From Kitasatospora kifunensis (GTDB lineage: Bacteria; Actinomycetota; Actinomycetes; Streptomycetales; Streptomycetaceae), in the NCBI RefSeq assembly GCF_014203855.1, contig NZ_JACHJV010000001.1, forward strand, positions 5,084,001 through 5,148,000: DNA of 64,000 nt. The letters are read 5' to 3'. Every line of letters starts with the position of its first letter. Position 1 is the stretch's first letter. The position numbers were made by a program, and so were the translations under genes. The notes below the pieces were generated by a model, which did no database searches, was not told the DNA's origin, and worked only from the letters and a program-made list of their open reading frames with translations. Shown piece after piece: positions 28,493 to 37,345 of this stretch.

Positions 28493-29638
28493 ATGAGCGC
28501 GACTTGGCGGCGGGCACGCCACGGCGCCACCCTCAGCCTGCTGTTCGGCGCGCTGCTGTTCAGCGGCGCGGCGGCGGGCGCCTGGGGCGGCACCGTGCCC
28601 GCCGCCGTCCCGCGCCGCTCCGGTGCCGAGGCCGGCGGGCCGCAGGCCTCGGGGCTCTCCCCGCAGCAGGCCGAGCGCCTGGTGGCCAGCGGCGACGACC
28701 GCTGGGCCGCCTACTACAGCCCGCAGGAGTACGCCGAGTTCGCCCAGGGGCTGGACGGCGAGTACCTGGGTGTCGGGCTCTTCGTGGACCGGGAGGACGA
28801 CGGTGCCACGCTGGTCACCGAGTTGACGGCGGGCTCGCCGGCGGCCGCCGCCGGGTTCGAGGTGGGTGATCGGCTGCTCGCGGTCGACGGCACGGTGGTG
28901 GACCGGCTGCCGGTGACCGAGGTGGTGGCCCGGTTGCGCGGCCGCCCCGACACCCCGTCAGCGGGCGGGCACCCGGCCCAGCCAGGCTCCAGTGTGCGGT
29001 TGACCGTGCTGCGGCCCGGCGCCGGGCCGCGCGAGGTGACGCTGCGCCGCACCGTGCTCGCCGCCCAGGACGTCGCGGTGGACCACCCCGCGCCCGGGGT
29101 GCTGTGGATCACCGCCCGGGCCTTCACCAGCGGGGTCGGCGAGCAGATCGCGGCGGCCCTGCGACGCGCTCCCGAACGCGGCGTGGTGCTCGACCTGCGC
29201 GGCAACTCCGGTGGCCTGGTGGCCGAGGCGGTCACCGCCGCCTCGGCGTTCCTGGACGGCGGCCCGGTCGCCTCCTACCTGGTCGGCGGCGAGCGGCGGG
29301 AGTTGACCGCCGCGCCCGGTGGAGACACCGCCACGCCGCTGGTGGTGCTGGTCGACGGCGGCACGATGAGCGCCGCCGAACTGCTGGCCGGCGCACTGCA
29401 GGACCGCTGTCGGGCGGTGCTGGTGGGCAGCAGGACCTTCGGCAAGGGCACCGTGCAGCAACCCAGCCGACTGGCCGACGGTTCGGTCCTGGAGCTCACG
29501 GTGGGGCGTTACTTCACCCCCGCCGGGCACTCCCCGGAGGGCACCGGGCTGCTCCCCGACGTGCGCGCCGGCGGTCCTGGAAGCGCCGACACGCTCGCCC
29601 TGCGGGTGCTGGGCGGCCTCGGTGGTGCCCGCAGTTAA
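28493..29638 (+). CDS. S41-family C-terminal processing peptidase
   Basis: The 381-residue protein has an N-terminal signal or anchor (about 8-28), a PDZ domain (about 80-165) and an S41 catalytic domain with Ser293 (GGTMSAAEL) and Lys318 (TFGKGTVQ), spaced as in CtpA/Prc proteases. It would cleave exported proteins near their C-termini. Its place after ftsEX suggests a part in division or wall remodelling. The ATG lies 8 bases after TAGACT (28479-28484), so the mRNA is probably near-leaderless. Confidence 0.9.
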   Translation: MSATWRRARHGATLSLLFGALLFSGAAAGAWGGTVPAAVPRRSGAEAGGPQASGLSPQQAERLVASGDDRWAAYYSPQEYAEFAQGLDGEYLGVGLFVDREDDGATLVTELTAGSPAAAAGFEVGDRLLAVDGTVVDRLPVTEVVARLRGRPDTPSAGGHPAQPGSSVRLTVLRPGAGPREVTLRRTVLAAQDVAVDHPAPGVLWITARAFTSGVGEQIAAALRRAPERGVVLDLRGNSGGLVAEAVTAASAFLDGGPVASYLVGGERRELTAAPGGDTATPLVVLVDGGTMSAAELLAGALQDRCRAVLVGSRTFGKGTVQQPSRLADGSVLELTVGRYFTPAGHSPEGTGLLPDVRAGGPGSADTLALRVLGGLGGARS

Positions 29639-29683
29639 ACCGGCTGCCGCGCAGGTCCACGGGATGCGAGAATGGCCGGTGCT

Positions 29684-30160
29684 ATGGCAAAGGAAAAGGG
29701 ACAGAAGCTGATCGCGCAGAACAAGAAGGCGCGACACGAGTACATGATCCTCGACACCTACGAGTGCGGGATGGTGCTCACCGGCACCGAGGTCAAGTCG
29801 CTGCGCGAGGGTCGGGCCAACCTGGTGGACGGCTACGCCTACACCCAGGCCGGCGAGGTGTGGATCGACAACGTCTTCATCCCCGAGTACACCCAGGGGA
29901 CGTGGACCAACCACTCCGCGCGGCGCAAGCGCAAGTTGCTGCTGCACAAGATGGAGATCCGCAAGCTCGAGGCGAAGACCAAGGAGACCGGGCACACCCT
30001 GGTGCCGCTCTCGCTGTACTTCAAGGACGGCCGGGTCAAGCTGGAGCTGGCTCTCGCGGTCGGCAAGAAGCTCTACGACAAGCGGCAGACGCTGCGCGAG
30101 AAGCAGGACACCCGGGAGACCGCCCGCGCGCTCGCCGCGGCCCGCCGTCGCCAGGGCTGA
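29684..30160 (+). CDS. smpB: SsrA-binding protein SmpB
   Basis: SmpB (158 residues) binds tmRNA and brings it to stalled ribosomes. The conserved core ([27 protein letters not shown]) and the basic C-terminal tail that enters the empty decoding channel ([13 protein letters not shown]) are present. The ATG at 29684 (MAKEKGQK) is preferred to an in-frame ATG 12 bases earlier by family length. Its RNA partner ssrA is 1.5 kb downstream. Confidence 0.97.
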   Translation: MAKEKGQKLIAQNKKARHEYMILDTYECGMVLTGTEVKSLREGRANLVDGYAYTQAGEVWIDNVFIPEYTQGTWTNHSARRKRKLLLHKMEIRKLEAKTKETGHTLVPLSLYFKDGRVKLELALAVGKKLYDKRQTLREKQDTRETARALAAARRRQG

Positions 30161-30251
30161 TTGTGCGCTTTCTGTAGCAGCTTGGTCCCAACCGAGTGGA
30201 CTGCCCTGGTCAGAGGCCTTTCGTCCCAGATTGCCTCAGTACGATCGCGGG

Positions 30252-31586
30252 ATGAACGTCTCCCTGTTGGACGGCTGGTTTCCGTGGACCGTCCAGCTCG
30301 CCGCCGCCGTCGCACTGCTGGTAGCGGTCGGCTGGCGGGACCGTCGCTGGCGGTTGCGCCGGGCCCCGATCGCGATCGGCGCCGCGGCCGCGCTGACCGC
30401 GCTGCTCGGACTGCTGACCGTCACCGTCGGCGGGGTCACCGACCCGCTGCCGCTCGCGCTCTGGTTCTGGCTGGGCGCGGCGGTGCTCGCGCTCGCCGTG
30501 CTGGTGTTCGGCTGGCGCTCGGCGCGCTGGTGGCGCCGCGCGCTGGCACCGCTGGCCGCGCTGCTCGCGGTGGTGGCCGGGGCCAACGCGCTGAACGCGT
30601 CCACCGGTTACTTCCCCACCCTGGACGACGCGATCGGTGAGCTCAGTGGCGCCCCGCTGCCCCAGCAGGTGACGCTCGACCAGCTCGGTTCGCTCACCGG
30701 CAAGACCAACACGGGCCGGATCGTCCAGGTGGACATACCCGACACCGCCAGTGGCTTCGCCCACCGGCAGGAGCTGGTCTACCTGCCGCCGGCCTGGTTC
30801 CGCAGCAAGACCCGACCCAAGCTGCCGGTGCTGGAGATGATCGGCGGCGAGTACGCGGCCCCCGACAACTGGGTGCGGGCCGGTGACGCGGTGCAGACCG
30901 CGGACGCCTACGCGGCCGAGCACGGCGGATTCGCCCCGGTGCTGGTCTTCGCGGACGCGACCGGCGGATTCAAGGTCGACACGGAATGCGTGGACGGGCC
31001 CAGCGGTATGGCCGAGGACCACCTGGTGAAGGACATTCCGCCGTACGTCGAGAAGACCTTCGACACCGCCACCGACCCGCGCAAGTGGGGCGTGGTCGGC
31101 TGGTCCATGGGCGGTACCTGTGCGATTGACCTGACGGTCGAACACCCTGGGACCTTCACGCATTTCGAGGACATCTCCGGCGACCTCGGCCCCAATACCG
31201 GGGACAAGCAGCAGACCATCGACAAGCTCTACGGCGGCGACGCGTCGGCCTGGGCGGCGCACGACCCGATGACCGTCCTGGCGCACCACGCCAAGTACCG
31301 TGACCTCTCCGGCTGGTTCGAGAGCGGGGACCAGGAAGGCAACCACATCGCGCAGGGCAAGGAGCTGGCGGCGGCCGCCCGCAAGGACGGGATCAAGTGC
31401 GAGCTGAGCGTGCAGCCGGGCCGACACGTCTGGCAGTTCGCCTCCACCGCGTTCGCCGAGGCGCTGCCCTGGCTCTCCCAGCAGTTGGGCACTCCGGGCC
31501 TGCACACCGGCAAGCCGGTGCCGGTGCCCACCCCGAAGCAGCCGCAGGCGAGCCCGAGCGCGTCGGCGCCCACCCCGAAGGTGTAA
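30252..31586 (+). CDS. Membrane-tethered alpha/beta-hydrolase esterase
   Basis: The 444-residue protein has about four N-terminal transmembrane helices (first ~115 residues), then an esterase-D/antigen-85-like alpha/beta-hydrolase domain with nucleophile Ser285 in GWSMGG, an acidic loop and a late His (PGRHVWQF). A Pro/Ser-rich tail ends the protein. The domain should face outside. The same plan recurs in the gene at 56906-58228. Substrate is unknown; family members act on acyl esters of sugars, lipids or glutathione. The ATG is 6 bases after TACGAT (30240-30245), indicating a leaderless mRNA. Confidence 0.78.
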   Translation: MNVSLLDGWFPWTVQLAAAVALLVAVGWRDRRWRLRRAPIAIGAAAALTALLGLLTVTVGGVTDPLPLALWFWLGAAVLALAVLVFGWRSARWWRRALAPLAALLAVVAGANALNASTGYFPTLDDAIGELSGAPLPQQVTLDQLGSLTGKTNTGRIVQVDIPDTASGFAHRQELVYLPPAWFRSKTRPKLPVLEMIGGEYAAPDNWVRAGDAVQTADAYAAEHGGFAPVLVFADATGGFKVDTECVDGPSGMAEDHLVKDIPPYVEKTFDTATDPRKWGVVGWSMGGTCAIDLTVEHPGTFTHFEDISGDLGPNTGDKQQTIDKLYGGDASAWAAHDPMTVLAHHAKYRDLSGWFESGDQEGNHIAQGKELAAAARKDGIKCELSVQPGRHVWQFASTAFAEALPWLSQQLGTPGLHTGKPVPVPTPKQPQASPSASAPTPKV

Positions 31587-31591
31587 TCGGC

Positions 31592-31620
31592 TGGACCGGG
31601 CCATACCAGGCGCGTACGAT
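31592..31620 (+). promoter_or_regulatory. Promoter of ssrA
   Basis: TGGACC (31592-31597) and TACGAT (31615-31620) are separated by 17 bp, close to the HrdB consensus. Transcription would begin near 31627, giving a precursor with about 50 nt removed by RNase P. Confidence 0.6.
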
Positions 31621-31676
31621 GGGCGCAGCACGACCGGGTGGCGATGGCCAGCCGGAGCTGTTTCTCAAAAAAACAT

Positions 31677-32048
31677 GGGGATGATCGGTTTCGACAGGGG
31701 ACGTCGAAACAGGAGAAGCGAGCCGAGGAACGCGGCAATGATCTCGTTAACCATCTGTCGCAAAAAAATAATCGCCAATTCTAAGCGCGAGTCCTTCGCG
31801 CTCGCTGCCTAAGCAGCGAGTAGCCAAGGTGTCAGACCGGGGAGTTCCCGACCCGGAACCTGGCATAATCTAGGGAACTGAACCGTCCGCCCCGGTTACG
31901 GGGGCGGCTGGGAAATCAAACAGTAACTGGGCCTGTTGGTGGCTTGTCCGTGTGACCGCCAGGGCCGAGAAAAGCACAGCGGACTGCGCTCGGAGAAGTC
32001 CTGAATCCACTCCACTGGACCCGGGTTCGATTCCCGGCATCTCCACCA
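31677..32048 (+). ncRNA. ssrA: tmRNA (10Sa RNA)
   Basis: The 372-nt RNA begins GGGGATGATCGGTTTCGACA and ends in a tRNA-like T arm (GGGTTCGATTCC) and encoded CCA. The 5' GGGGATG pairs with CATCTCC to form the 7-bp acceptor stem. The tag frame runs from GCC at 31774 to TAA at 31812 and encodes ANSKRESFALAA, ending in the ALAA degron. It frees ribosomes stalled on broken mRNA and marks the product for proteolysis, with SmpB. Confidence 0.97.
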
Positions 32049-32063
32049 TCCCATGTGCATGCA

Positions 32064-32098
32064 GGCCGCCTTCCTCAACCGAAGGCGGCCTTCGTGTT
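32064..32098 (+). terminator. Terminator of ssrA
   Basis: A perfect 10-bp stem GGCCGCCTTC/GAAGGCGGCC (32064-32073 and 32081-32090) with a 7-nt loop is followed by TTCGTGTTT. Confidence 0.88.
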
Positions 32099-32193
32099 TC
32101 TCCGACGGGGCTGCGGGAGTAGGATCGTCCGTCCGCCGACTTTGGACGGCGGCCTTCTCCCACCAGCAGACGAGACGTACGACAGGGGATTCC

Positions 32194-34542
32194 TTGGGCG
32201 CGCACGGCAGGCAGCACGCGGCCGCAACCACCGAGGCCGGCACGGCACCAGCGAGCAACGGCACCACGATCACTTCGGCCGAGGGGCTGCGCGAGCGTGA
32301 GATCGCCGGTGAGCAGCAGCACCTCGACACGGTCTACCAGCGCCTCGAGGAGAAGCTCGCCGAGGCCGAGTACGTCCTGGAGGACGCCGCCCGGCGGGTC
32401 CAGGTCGGCACCCCCGGCGCGCTCGCCGAGCGGGACGCCCAGGTCTACCGGGCCGGCACTCACCTCAACCGGCTGAACAACGAGTTCGAGGACTTCCTGT
32501 TCGGCCGGATCGACCTCCAGCAGGCCGACGCGCCCGAAGAGCACGGGATCCCCTCCTTCACCCCGCTCGACCCGGCGGACCAGAACGTCGCGCAGAGCCT
32601 GCACATCGGCCGGCTCGGCGTGCTCGACGCGGAGTACGGCCCGCTGGTGATCGACTGGCGGGCGCCCGCCGCCGCGCCGTTCTACCGGGCCACCCCGCTG
32701 GAGCCGGGCCGGGTGCTGCGCCGCCGGGTGATCCGCTCCAAGGGCCGCAAGGTGATCGGCGTCGAGGACGACCTGCTGCGCCCCGACCTCACCCCGACCC
32801 TGGACGGCCAGGAGCTGGCGGTGATCGGCGACGGTGCGCTGATGGCCTCGCTCGGCCGGGCCCGCAGCCACACCATGCGCGACATCGTCTCCTCGATCCA
32901 GAAGGAGCAGGACGAGGTGATCAGGGCGCCCGCCGCCGGCGCCACCCTGGTCACCGGTGGTCCCGGCACCGGCAAGACGGCGGTGGCCCTGCACCGGGCC
33001 GCCTTCCTGCTCTACCAGGACCGGCGCCGCTACTCCGGCGGGATCCTGGTGGTCAGCCCGACCCCGCTGCTGGTCTCCTACACCGAGGGTGTGCTGCCCT
33101 CGCTCGGCGAGGAGGGCCAGGTGGCCATCCGCGCGGTCGGCAGCCTGGTGGACGGTATCGAGGCCGAGCGCTACGACACGCCCGAGGTGGCCCGGGTCAA
33201 GGGCTCGGCCCGGATGGTCCAGCTGCTGCGCCGCGCCGCGCGGGCCGCGCTGGAGATCAGCGCGCCCACCGAGCTGAGGGTGGTGGCCCGCGGCGAGGTG
33301 GTGCGCCTGGACGCCGGGCGGCTGCGCACGGTGCGCGGCAACGTGGTCGGCAGCGGTGGCACCCCGCTCAACCTGCTGCGTCCCAGGGCCCGCAGGCTGC
33401 TGCTGGACGCGCTCTGGTCGGAGGCCACAAGGCACCTGCCGGCGCCCACCGACCACTTCTCCCGCGAGCAGCGCCAGGACCAGAAGGAGAGCTTCGACGA
33501 GTACGTCTCGGACGAGGCGTCGTTCCTGGACTTCCTGGACGCCTGGTGGCCGGCGCTGACCCCGCGTCAGGTGCTGGCCACGCTGCGGCAGGCCAAGCAC
33601 ACCAACCGGATCGCCCGGCGCACCGTCACGCCCGAGGAGGCCCGCCTGCTGGCCGCCTCCTGGCGCCACCTGGACGAGCGCGGCAGGGGCCCGCTGTCGG
33701 CGCACGACGTGGCGCTGATCGACGAGCTGCAGCTGCTGCTCGCCGAGCCGGCCCGGCCCAAGGTGCGCGAGGTGGACGCGGTGGACCTGCTCACCGGCCT
33801 GGACGAGGTGACCACCTACGCCGACCGCAGCGCCCGCCAGCGGATAGCGGTGCCGGTGGAGCGCACCGAGTACGCGCACGTGATCGTGGACGAGGCGCAG
33901 GACCTCACCCCGATGCAGTGGCGGATGATCGGCCGCCGTTCCCGGATGGCGACCTGGACCATCGTCGGCGATCCGGCGCAGAGCTCCTGGCCGTTCCCCG
34001 AGGAGGCCAGGAGCGCCCTGGACGAGGTGCTCTCCGGCAAGCCGCGCCGCCGCCACACGCTGACCGTCAACTACCGCAACCCGGCCGAGATCGCCGAGGT
34101 GGCGGCCAAGGTGCTGGCGCTGGCCGCGCCGGGCACCCCGTCGCCGACCGCGGTGCGCTCCACCGGGATCGAGCCGCGGTTCGCGGCCGTCACCGCCGTG
34201 GCGCCTGCCGCCTTCGCAGCCGCCGCGCGGGCCGAGCTGGCCCGGCTGCTGGACGAGGTGGACGGCACGGTCGCGGTGGTGGTCCCGATGGAGCGCCGGG
34301 CCGAGGCCGCGGGCTGGATCGCGGACCTGGGCGAGCGGGTGGTGGCGCTGGGCAGCCTGGAGGCCAAGGGCCTGGAGTACGACGCGACGGTGGTCGCCGA
34401 TCCGACCGGCATCGCCGGCGAGTCGGAGGCCGGTCTGCGGGTGCTCTACGTGGCGCTGACCCGGGCCACCCAGCGCCTGACCGTGCTGTCGGGCCCGGAC
34501 GACCTGCCGGACGCCGCGGGGGTGCCGGCGCTGCTGCGCTGA
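32194..34542 (+). CDS. HelD-like RNA-polymerase-associated UvrD/Rep-type ATPase
   Basis: The 782-residue protein has a helical N-terminal arm (EREIAGEQQHLDTVYQRLEEKLAEAE), superfamily 1 motifs with Walker A GGPGTGKTAVAL near residue 260, DEAQ box (VIVDEAQDLTPMQWR) and motif VI (LYVALTRATQRLTVL). This is the layout of actinobacterial HelD, which removes RNA polymerase from stalled complexes and, in the HelR subgroup, displaces rifamycins. TTG at 32194 is favoured because earlier in-frame starts run into the ssrA terminator. It is not a processive helicase by family knowledge. Confidence 0.85.
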   Translation: MGAHGRQHAAATTEAGTAPASNGTTITSAEGLREREIAGEQQHLDTVYQRLEEKLAEAEYVLEDAARRVQVGTPGALAERDAQVYRAGTHLNRLNNEFEDFLFGRIDLQQADAPEEHGIPSFTPLDPADQNVAQSLHIGRLGVLDAEYGPLVIDWRAPAAAPFYRATPLEPGRVLRRRVIRSKGRKVIGVEDDLLRPDLTPTLDGQELAVIGDGALMASLGRARSHTMRDIVSSIQKEQDEVIRAPAAGATLVTGGPGTGKTAVALHRAAFLLYQDRRRYSGGILVVSPTPLLVSYTEGVLPSLGEEGQVAIRAVGSLVDGIEAERYDTPEVARVKGSARMVQLLRRAARAALEISAPTELRVVARGEVVRLDAGRLRTVRGNVVGSGGTPLNLLRPRARRLLLDALWSEATRHLPAPTDHFSREQRQDQKESFDEYVSDEASFLDFLDAWWPALTPRQVLATLRQAKHTNRIARRTVTPEEARLLAASWRHLDERGRGPLSAHDVALIDELQLLLAEPARPKVREVDAVDLLTGLDEVTTYADRSARQRIAVPVERTEYAHVIVDEAQDLTPMQWRMIGRRSRMATWTIVGDPAQSSWPFPEEARSALDEVLSGKPRRRHTLTVNYRNPAEIAEVAAKVLALAAPGTPSPTAVRSTGIEPRFAAVTAVAPAAFAAAARAELARLLDEVDGTVAVVVPMERRAEAAGWIADLGERVVALGSLEAKGLEYDATVVADPTGIAGESEAGLRVLYVALTRATQRLTVLSGPDDLPDAAGVPALLR

Positions 34543-34556
34543 ACCTGACGCTCCGT

Positions 34557-34599
34557 CAACGACTGTGGCCCCCACCGGAGGTGGGGGCCACAGTCGTTG
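34557..34599 (+). terminator. Strong terminator after the HelD-like gene
   Basis: A perfect 20-bp stem (34557-34576 and 34580-34599) closes a GGA loop, 15 bases after the stop. It is the longest perfect terminator hairpin in the window. Confidence 0.92.
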
Positions 34600-34944
34600 C
34601 GTTGGTGACACCGACCCGCCATGCTCGCCTCGCGGCAAGTGGTCGCTCGAAGCGACTAAGGTTGGGCCCGGGGGCTTGGATCGAGCCGGTGTCCCGTCCA
34701 ATGTAACCCATCGGTCCCGGCAGGCAATCCCATGTGGCGGATTTTCGGTGCTTGTCCGGCTGCACCGGACCCTCTGTTGTCGATTCCGTGCAATCAACGG
34801 ACGATATTTCTGGGAAGCCCCTGGAAGGTGCGACGATCGGGGCCTAGGATGCGCGAGGCGCAGCATCAACAAACTGTTGAATCCGACGGCGCGTTGAGGA
34901 CGGTCTGGCAGCTCTCACCCTCAGTGGACGGAAGAAGGACGTCG
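34600..34944 (+). promoter_or_regulatory. Malic enzyme promoter region with inverted repeat
   Basis: No gene is seen in these 345 bases. TAGGAT (34845-34850) with TGGAAG (34822-34827) 17 bp upstream is a promoter candidate starting near 34857. A perfect inverted repeat TCAACA-AAC-TGTTGA (34866-34880) lies just downstream of that start, the place for a repressor roadblock. GAAGAAGGA (about 34931-34939) is the ribosome binding site. Confidence 0.5.
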
Positions 34945-36420
34945 ATGGCGACGGTGCCCAGTGTCTCCAACTCGATCACGGTGCGGCTGGAGGTTCCGGC
35001 CAGCGGCAACGCGGTCAGCAACATCACCACCGCGGTGGAGTCCTCCGGTGGGTCGGTGACCGGTCTGGACGTCACGGCCTCGGGCCTGGAAGCGCTGCGG
35101 ATCGACGTGACCGTGGCCGCCGCCTCGGTGGCGCACGGCGAGGAGATCGTCGAGAAGCTGCGGGCGATCGACGGCGTCACGATCGGCAAGGTCTCGGACC
35201 GAACCTTCCTGATGCACCTCGGCGGCAAGATCGAGATGTCCTCGAAGCTGCCGATCCGCAACCGTGACGACCTGAGCATGATCTACACCCCCGGTGTCGC
35301 CCGGGTCTGCATGGCGATCGCCGAGAACCCCGAGGACGCCCGCCGCCTGACCATCAAGCGCAACAGCGTGGCCGTGGTCACCGACGGCTCGGCCGTGCTG
35401 GGCCTGGGCAACATCGGCCCGCAGGCCGCGCTGCCGGTGATGGAGGGCAAGGCGGCCCTGTTCAAGCGCTTCGCCGGCATCGACGCCTGGCCGATCTGCC
35501 TGGACACCCAGGACGCCGACGAGATCGTGGCCATCGTCAAGGCGATCGCCCCCGGCTTCGCCGGCATCAACCTGGAGGACATCTCCGCGCCGCGCTGCTT
35601 CGAGATCGAGGCCCGGCTGCGCGAGGCGCTGGACATCCCGGTCTTCCACGACGACCAGCACGGCACCGCGATCGTGGTGCTCGCCGCGCTGACCAACGCG
35701 CTGCGGGTGGTCGGCAAGGAGATCGGCGACATCCGGGTCGTCATGTCGGGCGCCGGCGCGGCCGGCACCGCGATCCTCAAGCTGCTGCTGGCCGCCGGCG
35801 TCGAGCACGCCACCGTGGCCGACGTGAAGGGCGTGGTGCACAGCGGCCGCGAGGACCTGAACGACTCGCTGCGCTGGATCGCCGAGCACACCAACCGCTC
35901 GGGCCGCACCGGCAGCCTCAAGGAGGCGGTGGCGGACGCCGACGTCTTCATCGGCGTGTCGGCCCCGAACGTCCTGGACGGCGACGACATCGCCTCGATG
36001 GCCGACAACGCGATCGTCTTCGCGCTGGCCAACCCGGACCCGGAGGTCGACCCGGCGGTGGCCCGCCAGACGGCCGCGGTGGTCGCCACGGGGCGCAGCG
36101 ACTTCCCCAACCAGATCAACAACGTGCTGGTCTTCCCCGGCGTCTTCCGCGGCCTGCTGGACGCGCAGAGCCGCACGGTGAACACCGAGATGATGATCGC
36201 CGCGGCCCGGGCGCTGGCCACCACGGTCACCGCCGACCAGCTCAACCCGAACTACATCATCCCCAGCGTCTTCCACCCGGACGTGGCCAAGACGGTCGCC
36301 GCCGCCGTCCGGGAGGCCGCGCTGGCCGCCGGCGGCCAGGGTGAGCAGGCCCCCTCCCGGCCGACCCCGGGCATCGTCGGCACCCTCGACACGGCCGCCT
36401 TCCCGGTCGTCCGGCTCTGA
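34945..36420 (+). CDS. NAD-dependent malic enzyme with N-terminal ACT-like domain
   Basis: The 491-residue enzyme decarboxylates malate to pyruvate. An ACT-like regulatory domain (about 8-85) precedes the catalytic part, with YTPGVARVC, the metal/substrate region [11 protein letters not shown] and Rossmann motif [12 protein letters not shown]. coelicolor has such an enzyme next to an HU gene, described as NAD-dependent; cofactor choice is carried over from that. The ACT-like domain suggests feedback control by a small molecule. A terminator follows. Confidence 0.93.
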   Translation: MATVPSVSNSITVRLEVPASGNAVSNITTAVESSGGSVTGLDVTASGLEALRIDVTVAAASVAHGEEIVEKLRAIDGVTIGKVSDRTFLMHLGGKIEMSSKLPIRNRDDLSMIYTPGVARVCMAIAENPEDARRLTIKRNSVAVVTDGSAVLGLGNIGPQAALPVMEGKAALFKRFAGIDAWPICLDTQDADEIVAIVKAIAPGFAGINLEDISAPRCFEIEARLREALDIPVFHDDQHGTAIVVLAALTNALRVVGKEIGDIRVVMSGAGAAGTAILKLLLAAGVEHATVADVKGVVHSGREDLNDSLRWIAEHTNRSGRTGSLKEAVADADVFIGVSAPNVLDGDDIASMADNAIVFALANPDPEVDPAVARQTAAVVATGRSDFPNQINNVLVFPGVFRGLLDAQSRTVNTEMMIAAARALATTVTADQLNPNYIIPSVFHPDVAKTVAAAVREAALAAGGQGEQAPSRPTPGIVGTLDTAAFPVVRL

Positions 36421-36436
36421 CCTGGGCAACCTTCTT

Positions 36437-36474
36437 GGGCGGTATTCGGTCGATCGCCTGACCGAATACCGCCC
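36437..36474 (+). terminator. Terminator of the malic enzyme gene
   Basis: A perfect 14-bp stem (GGGCGGTATTCGGT, 36437-36450, with 36461-36474) with a 10-nt loop begins 16 bases after the stop. Confidence 0.85.
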
Positions 36475-36923
36475 CCGCTCGTGTCAGACGGCCCCGAAGC
36501 CTTGCGACACAAGGGCATGGGTGTGTTTGGGCTTGTCCCCGTCAGGGCGTACGGTAGCCCTGCACGGGGCGGCGTGTCCGACAAGTACGGAACGTCCCCC
36601 CAACCACTCGGCGAGTCGTTCCCGGCCGCCGCCCGCGTCGGTCCGCCGACGCCGACGGAGCGTCATAGCTGCGTGGGGAGGGCGCCGTTCGGGGTGGATG
36701 GCCGAGGCCCGATTGGCTTTCTCGGGGCCGGTAAGGGCAGGATTCGTTCCCAGGCAGGCACGTGGCAGGACTGACACGACGCGCGGCCCGGAGCACGAGC
36801 CGAGCCCCTACCACCAGCCGCCTGAATGAGCACAGTGTGCGGACCAGCGGCCCAGCCGGGTGCCTCCGGAGGGACGACCGATGGGCCCCCGCACACCGCA
36901 ACGAACAGACCACAGGAGTACAC
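36475..36923 (+). promoter_or_regulatory. Upstream region and long leader of the HU gene
   Basis: No gene is supported in these 449 bases. A promoter candidate is TTGGGC (36527-36532), 17 bp, TACGGT (36550-36555), which would give an unusually long leader of about 365 nt; a nearer promoter may exist. The ribosome binding site AGGAG is at about 36914-36918. Confidence 0.4.
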
Positions 36924-37205
36924 ATGAACCGCAGTGAGCTGGTGGCCGCTCTGGCCGACCGCGCCGAGGTGACCCGCAAGGACGCCGACGCCGTTCTGGC
37001 GGCATTCGCCGAGGTCGTGGGCGAGGTTGTGGCCAAGGGTGACGAGAAGGTCACCATCCCCGGTTTCCTGACCTTCGAGCGCACCCACCGTGCCGCCCGC
37101 ACCGCCCGGAACCCGCAGACCGGTGAGCCGATCCAGATCGCGGCCGGCTACAGCGCCAAGGTGAGCGCCGGTTCCAAGCTGAAGGAAGCCGCCAAGGGCG
37201 TCTGA
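36924..37205 (+). CDS. hupA: HU-family nucleoid protein (HupA type)
   Basis: The 93-residue protein (MNRSELVAALADRAEVTRKD) is a standard HU without the long Lys/Ala-rich tail found in the second streptomycete HU (HupS). The DNA-binding arm (FERTHRAARTARNPQTGEPI) is intact. It bends and compacts DNA. An AGGAG site precedes the ATG; upstream in-frame starts lack such a site and would add a non-HU extension. Confidence 0.95.
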   Translation: MNRSELVAALADRAEVTRKDADAVLAAFAEVVGEVVAKGDEKVTIPGFLTFERTHRAARTARNPQTGEPIQIAAGYSAKVSAGSKLKEAAKGV

Positions 37206-37214
37206 TTTCCGCTG

Positions 37215-37250
37215 GAGCGGGGGCGGTCCGATCTCGGGCCGCCCCCGCTC
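37215..37250 (+). terminator. Terminator of the HU gene
   Basis: A perfect 12-bp stem GAGCGGGGGCGG/CCGCCCCCGCTC (37215-37226 and 37239-37250) with a 12-nt loop is followed by TGCCTTTCCC. Confidence 0.85.
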
Positions 37251-37265
37251 TGCCTTTCCCGGCCC

Positions 37266-37315
37266 GCTCCCGCCTCCCGCGCTGCCTTCGAGCTCCCGCC
37301 TCCTGCGCTGCCTTC
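37266..37315 (+). repeat. Two 24-bp direct repeats upstream of the response regulator
   Basis: GCTCCCGCCTCC(C/T)GCGCTG followed by CCTTC occurs at 37266-37289 and 37292-37315, with one mismatch and a 26-bp period. The copies end 17 bases before the -10 element of the two-component operon, so they could carry regulator sites. Confidence 0.7.
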
Positions 37316-37331
37316 CCGCCCTCGCTCGACG

Positions 37332-37337
37332 TAGGGT
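37332..37337 (+). promoter_or_regulatory. -10 element of the two-component operon
   Basis: TAGGGT ends 8 bases before the ATG at 37346, and no Shine-Dalgarno sequence is present, so the operon mRNA is probably leaderless. Confidence 0.5.
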
Positions 37338-37345
37338 CGAGCACC

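Noticed and set aside
31980-32048. A separate tRNA gene at the end of ssrA
   Set aside because: The T arm and CCA belong to the tRNA-like domain of tmRNA; its acceptor strand pairs with the RNA 5' end 370 bases upstream, and there is no anticodon arm.
32099-32193. Rifamycin-associated element upstream of the HelD-like gene
   Set aside because: I see no long inverted repeat of the expected type between the ssrA terminator and the start; a scan with the published consensus would settle it.
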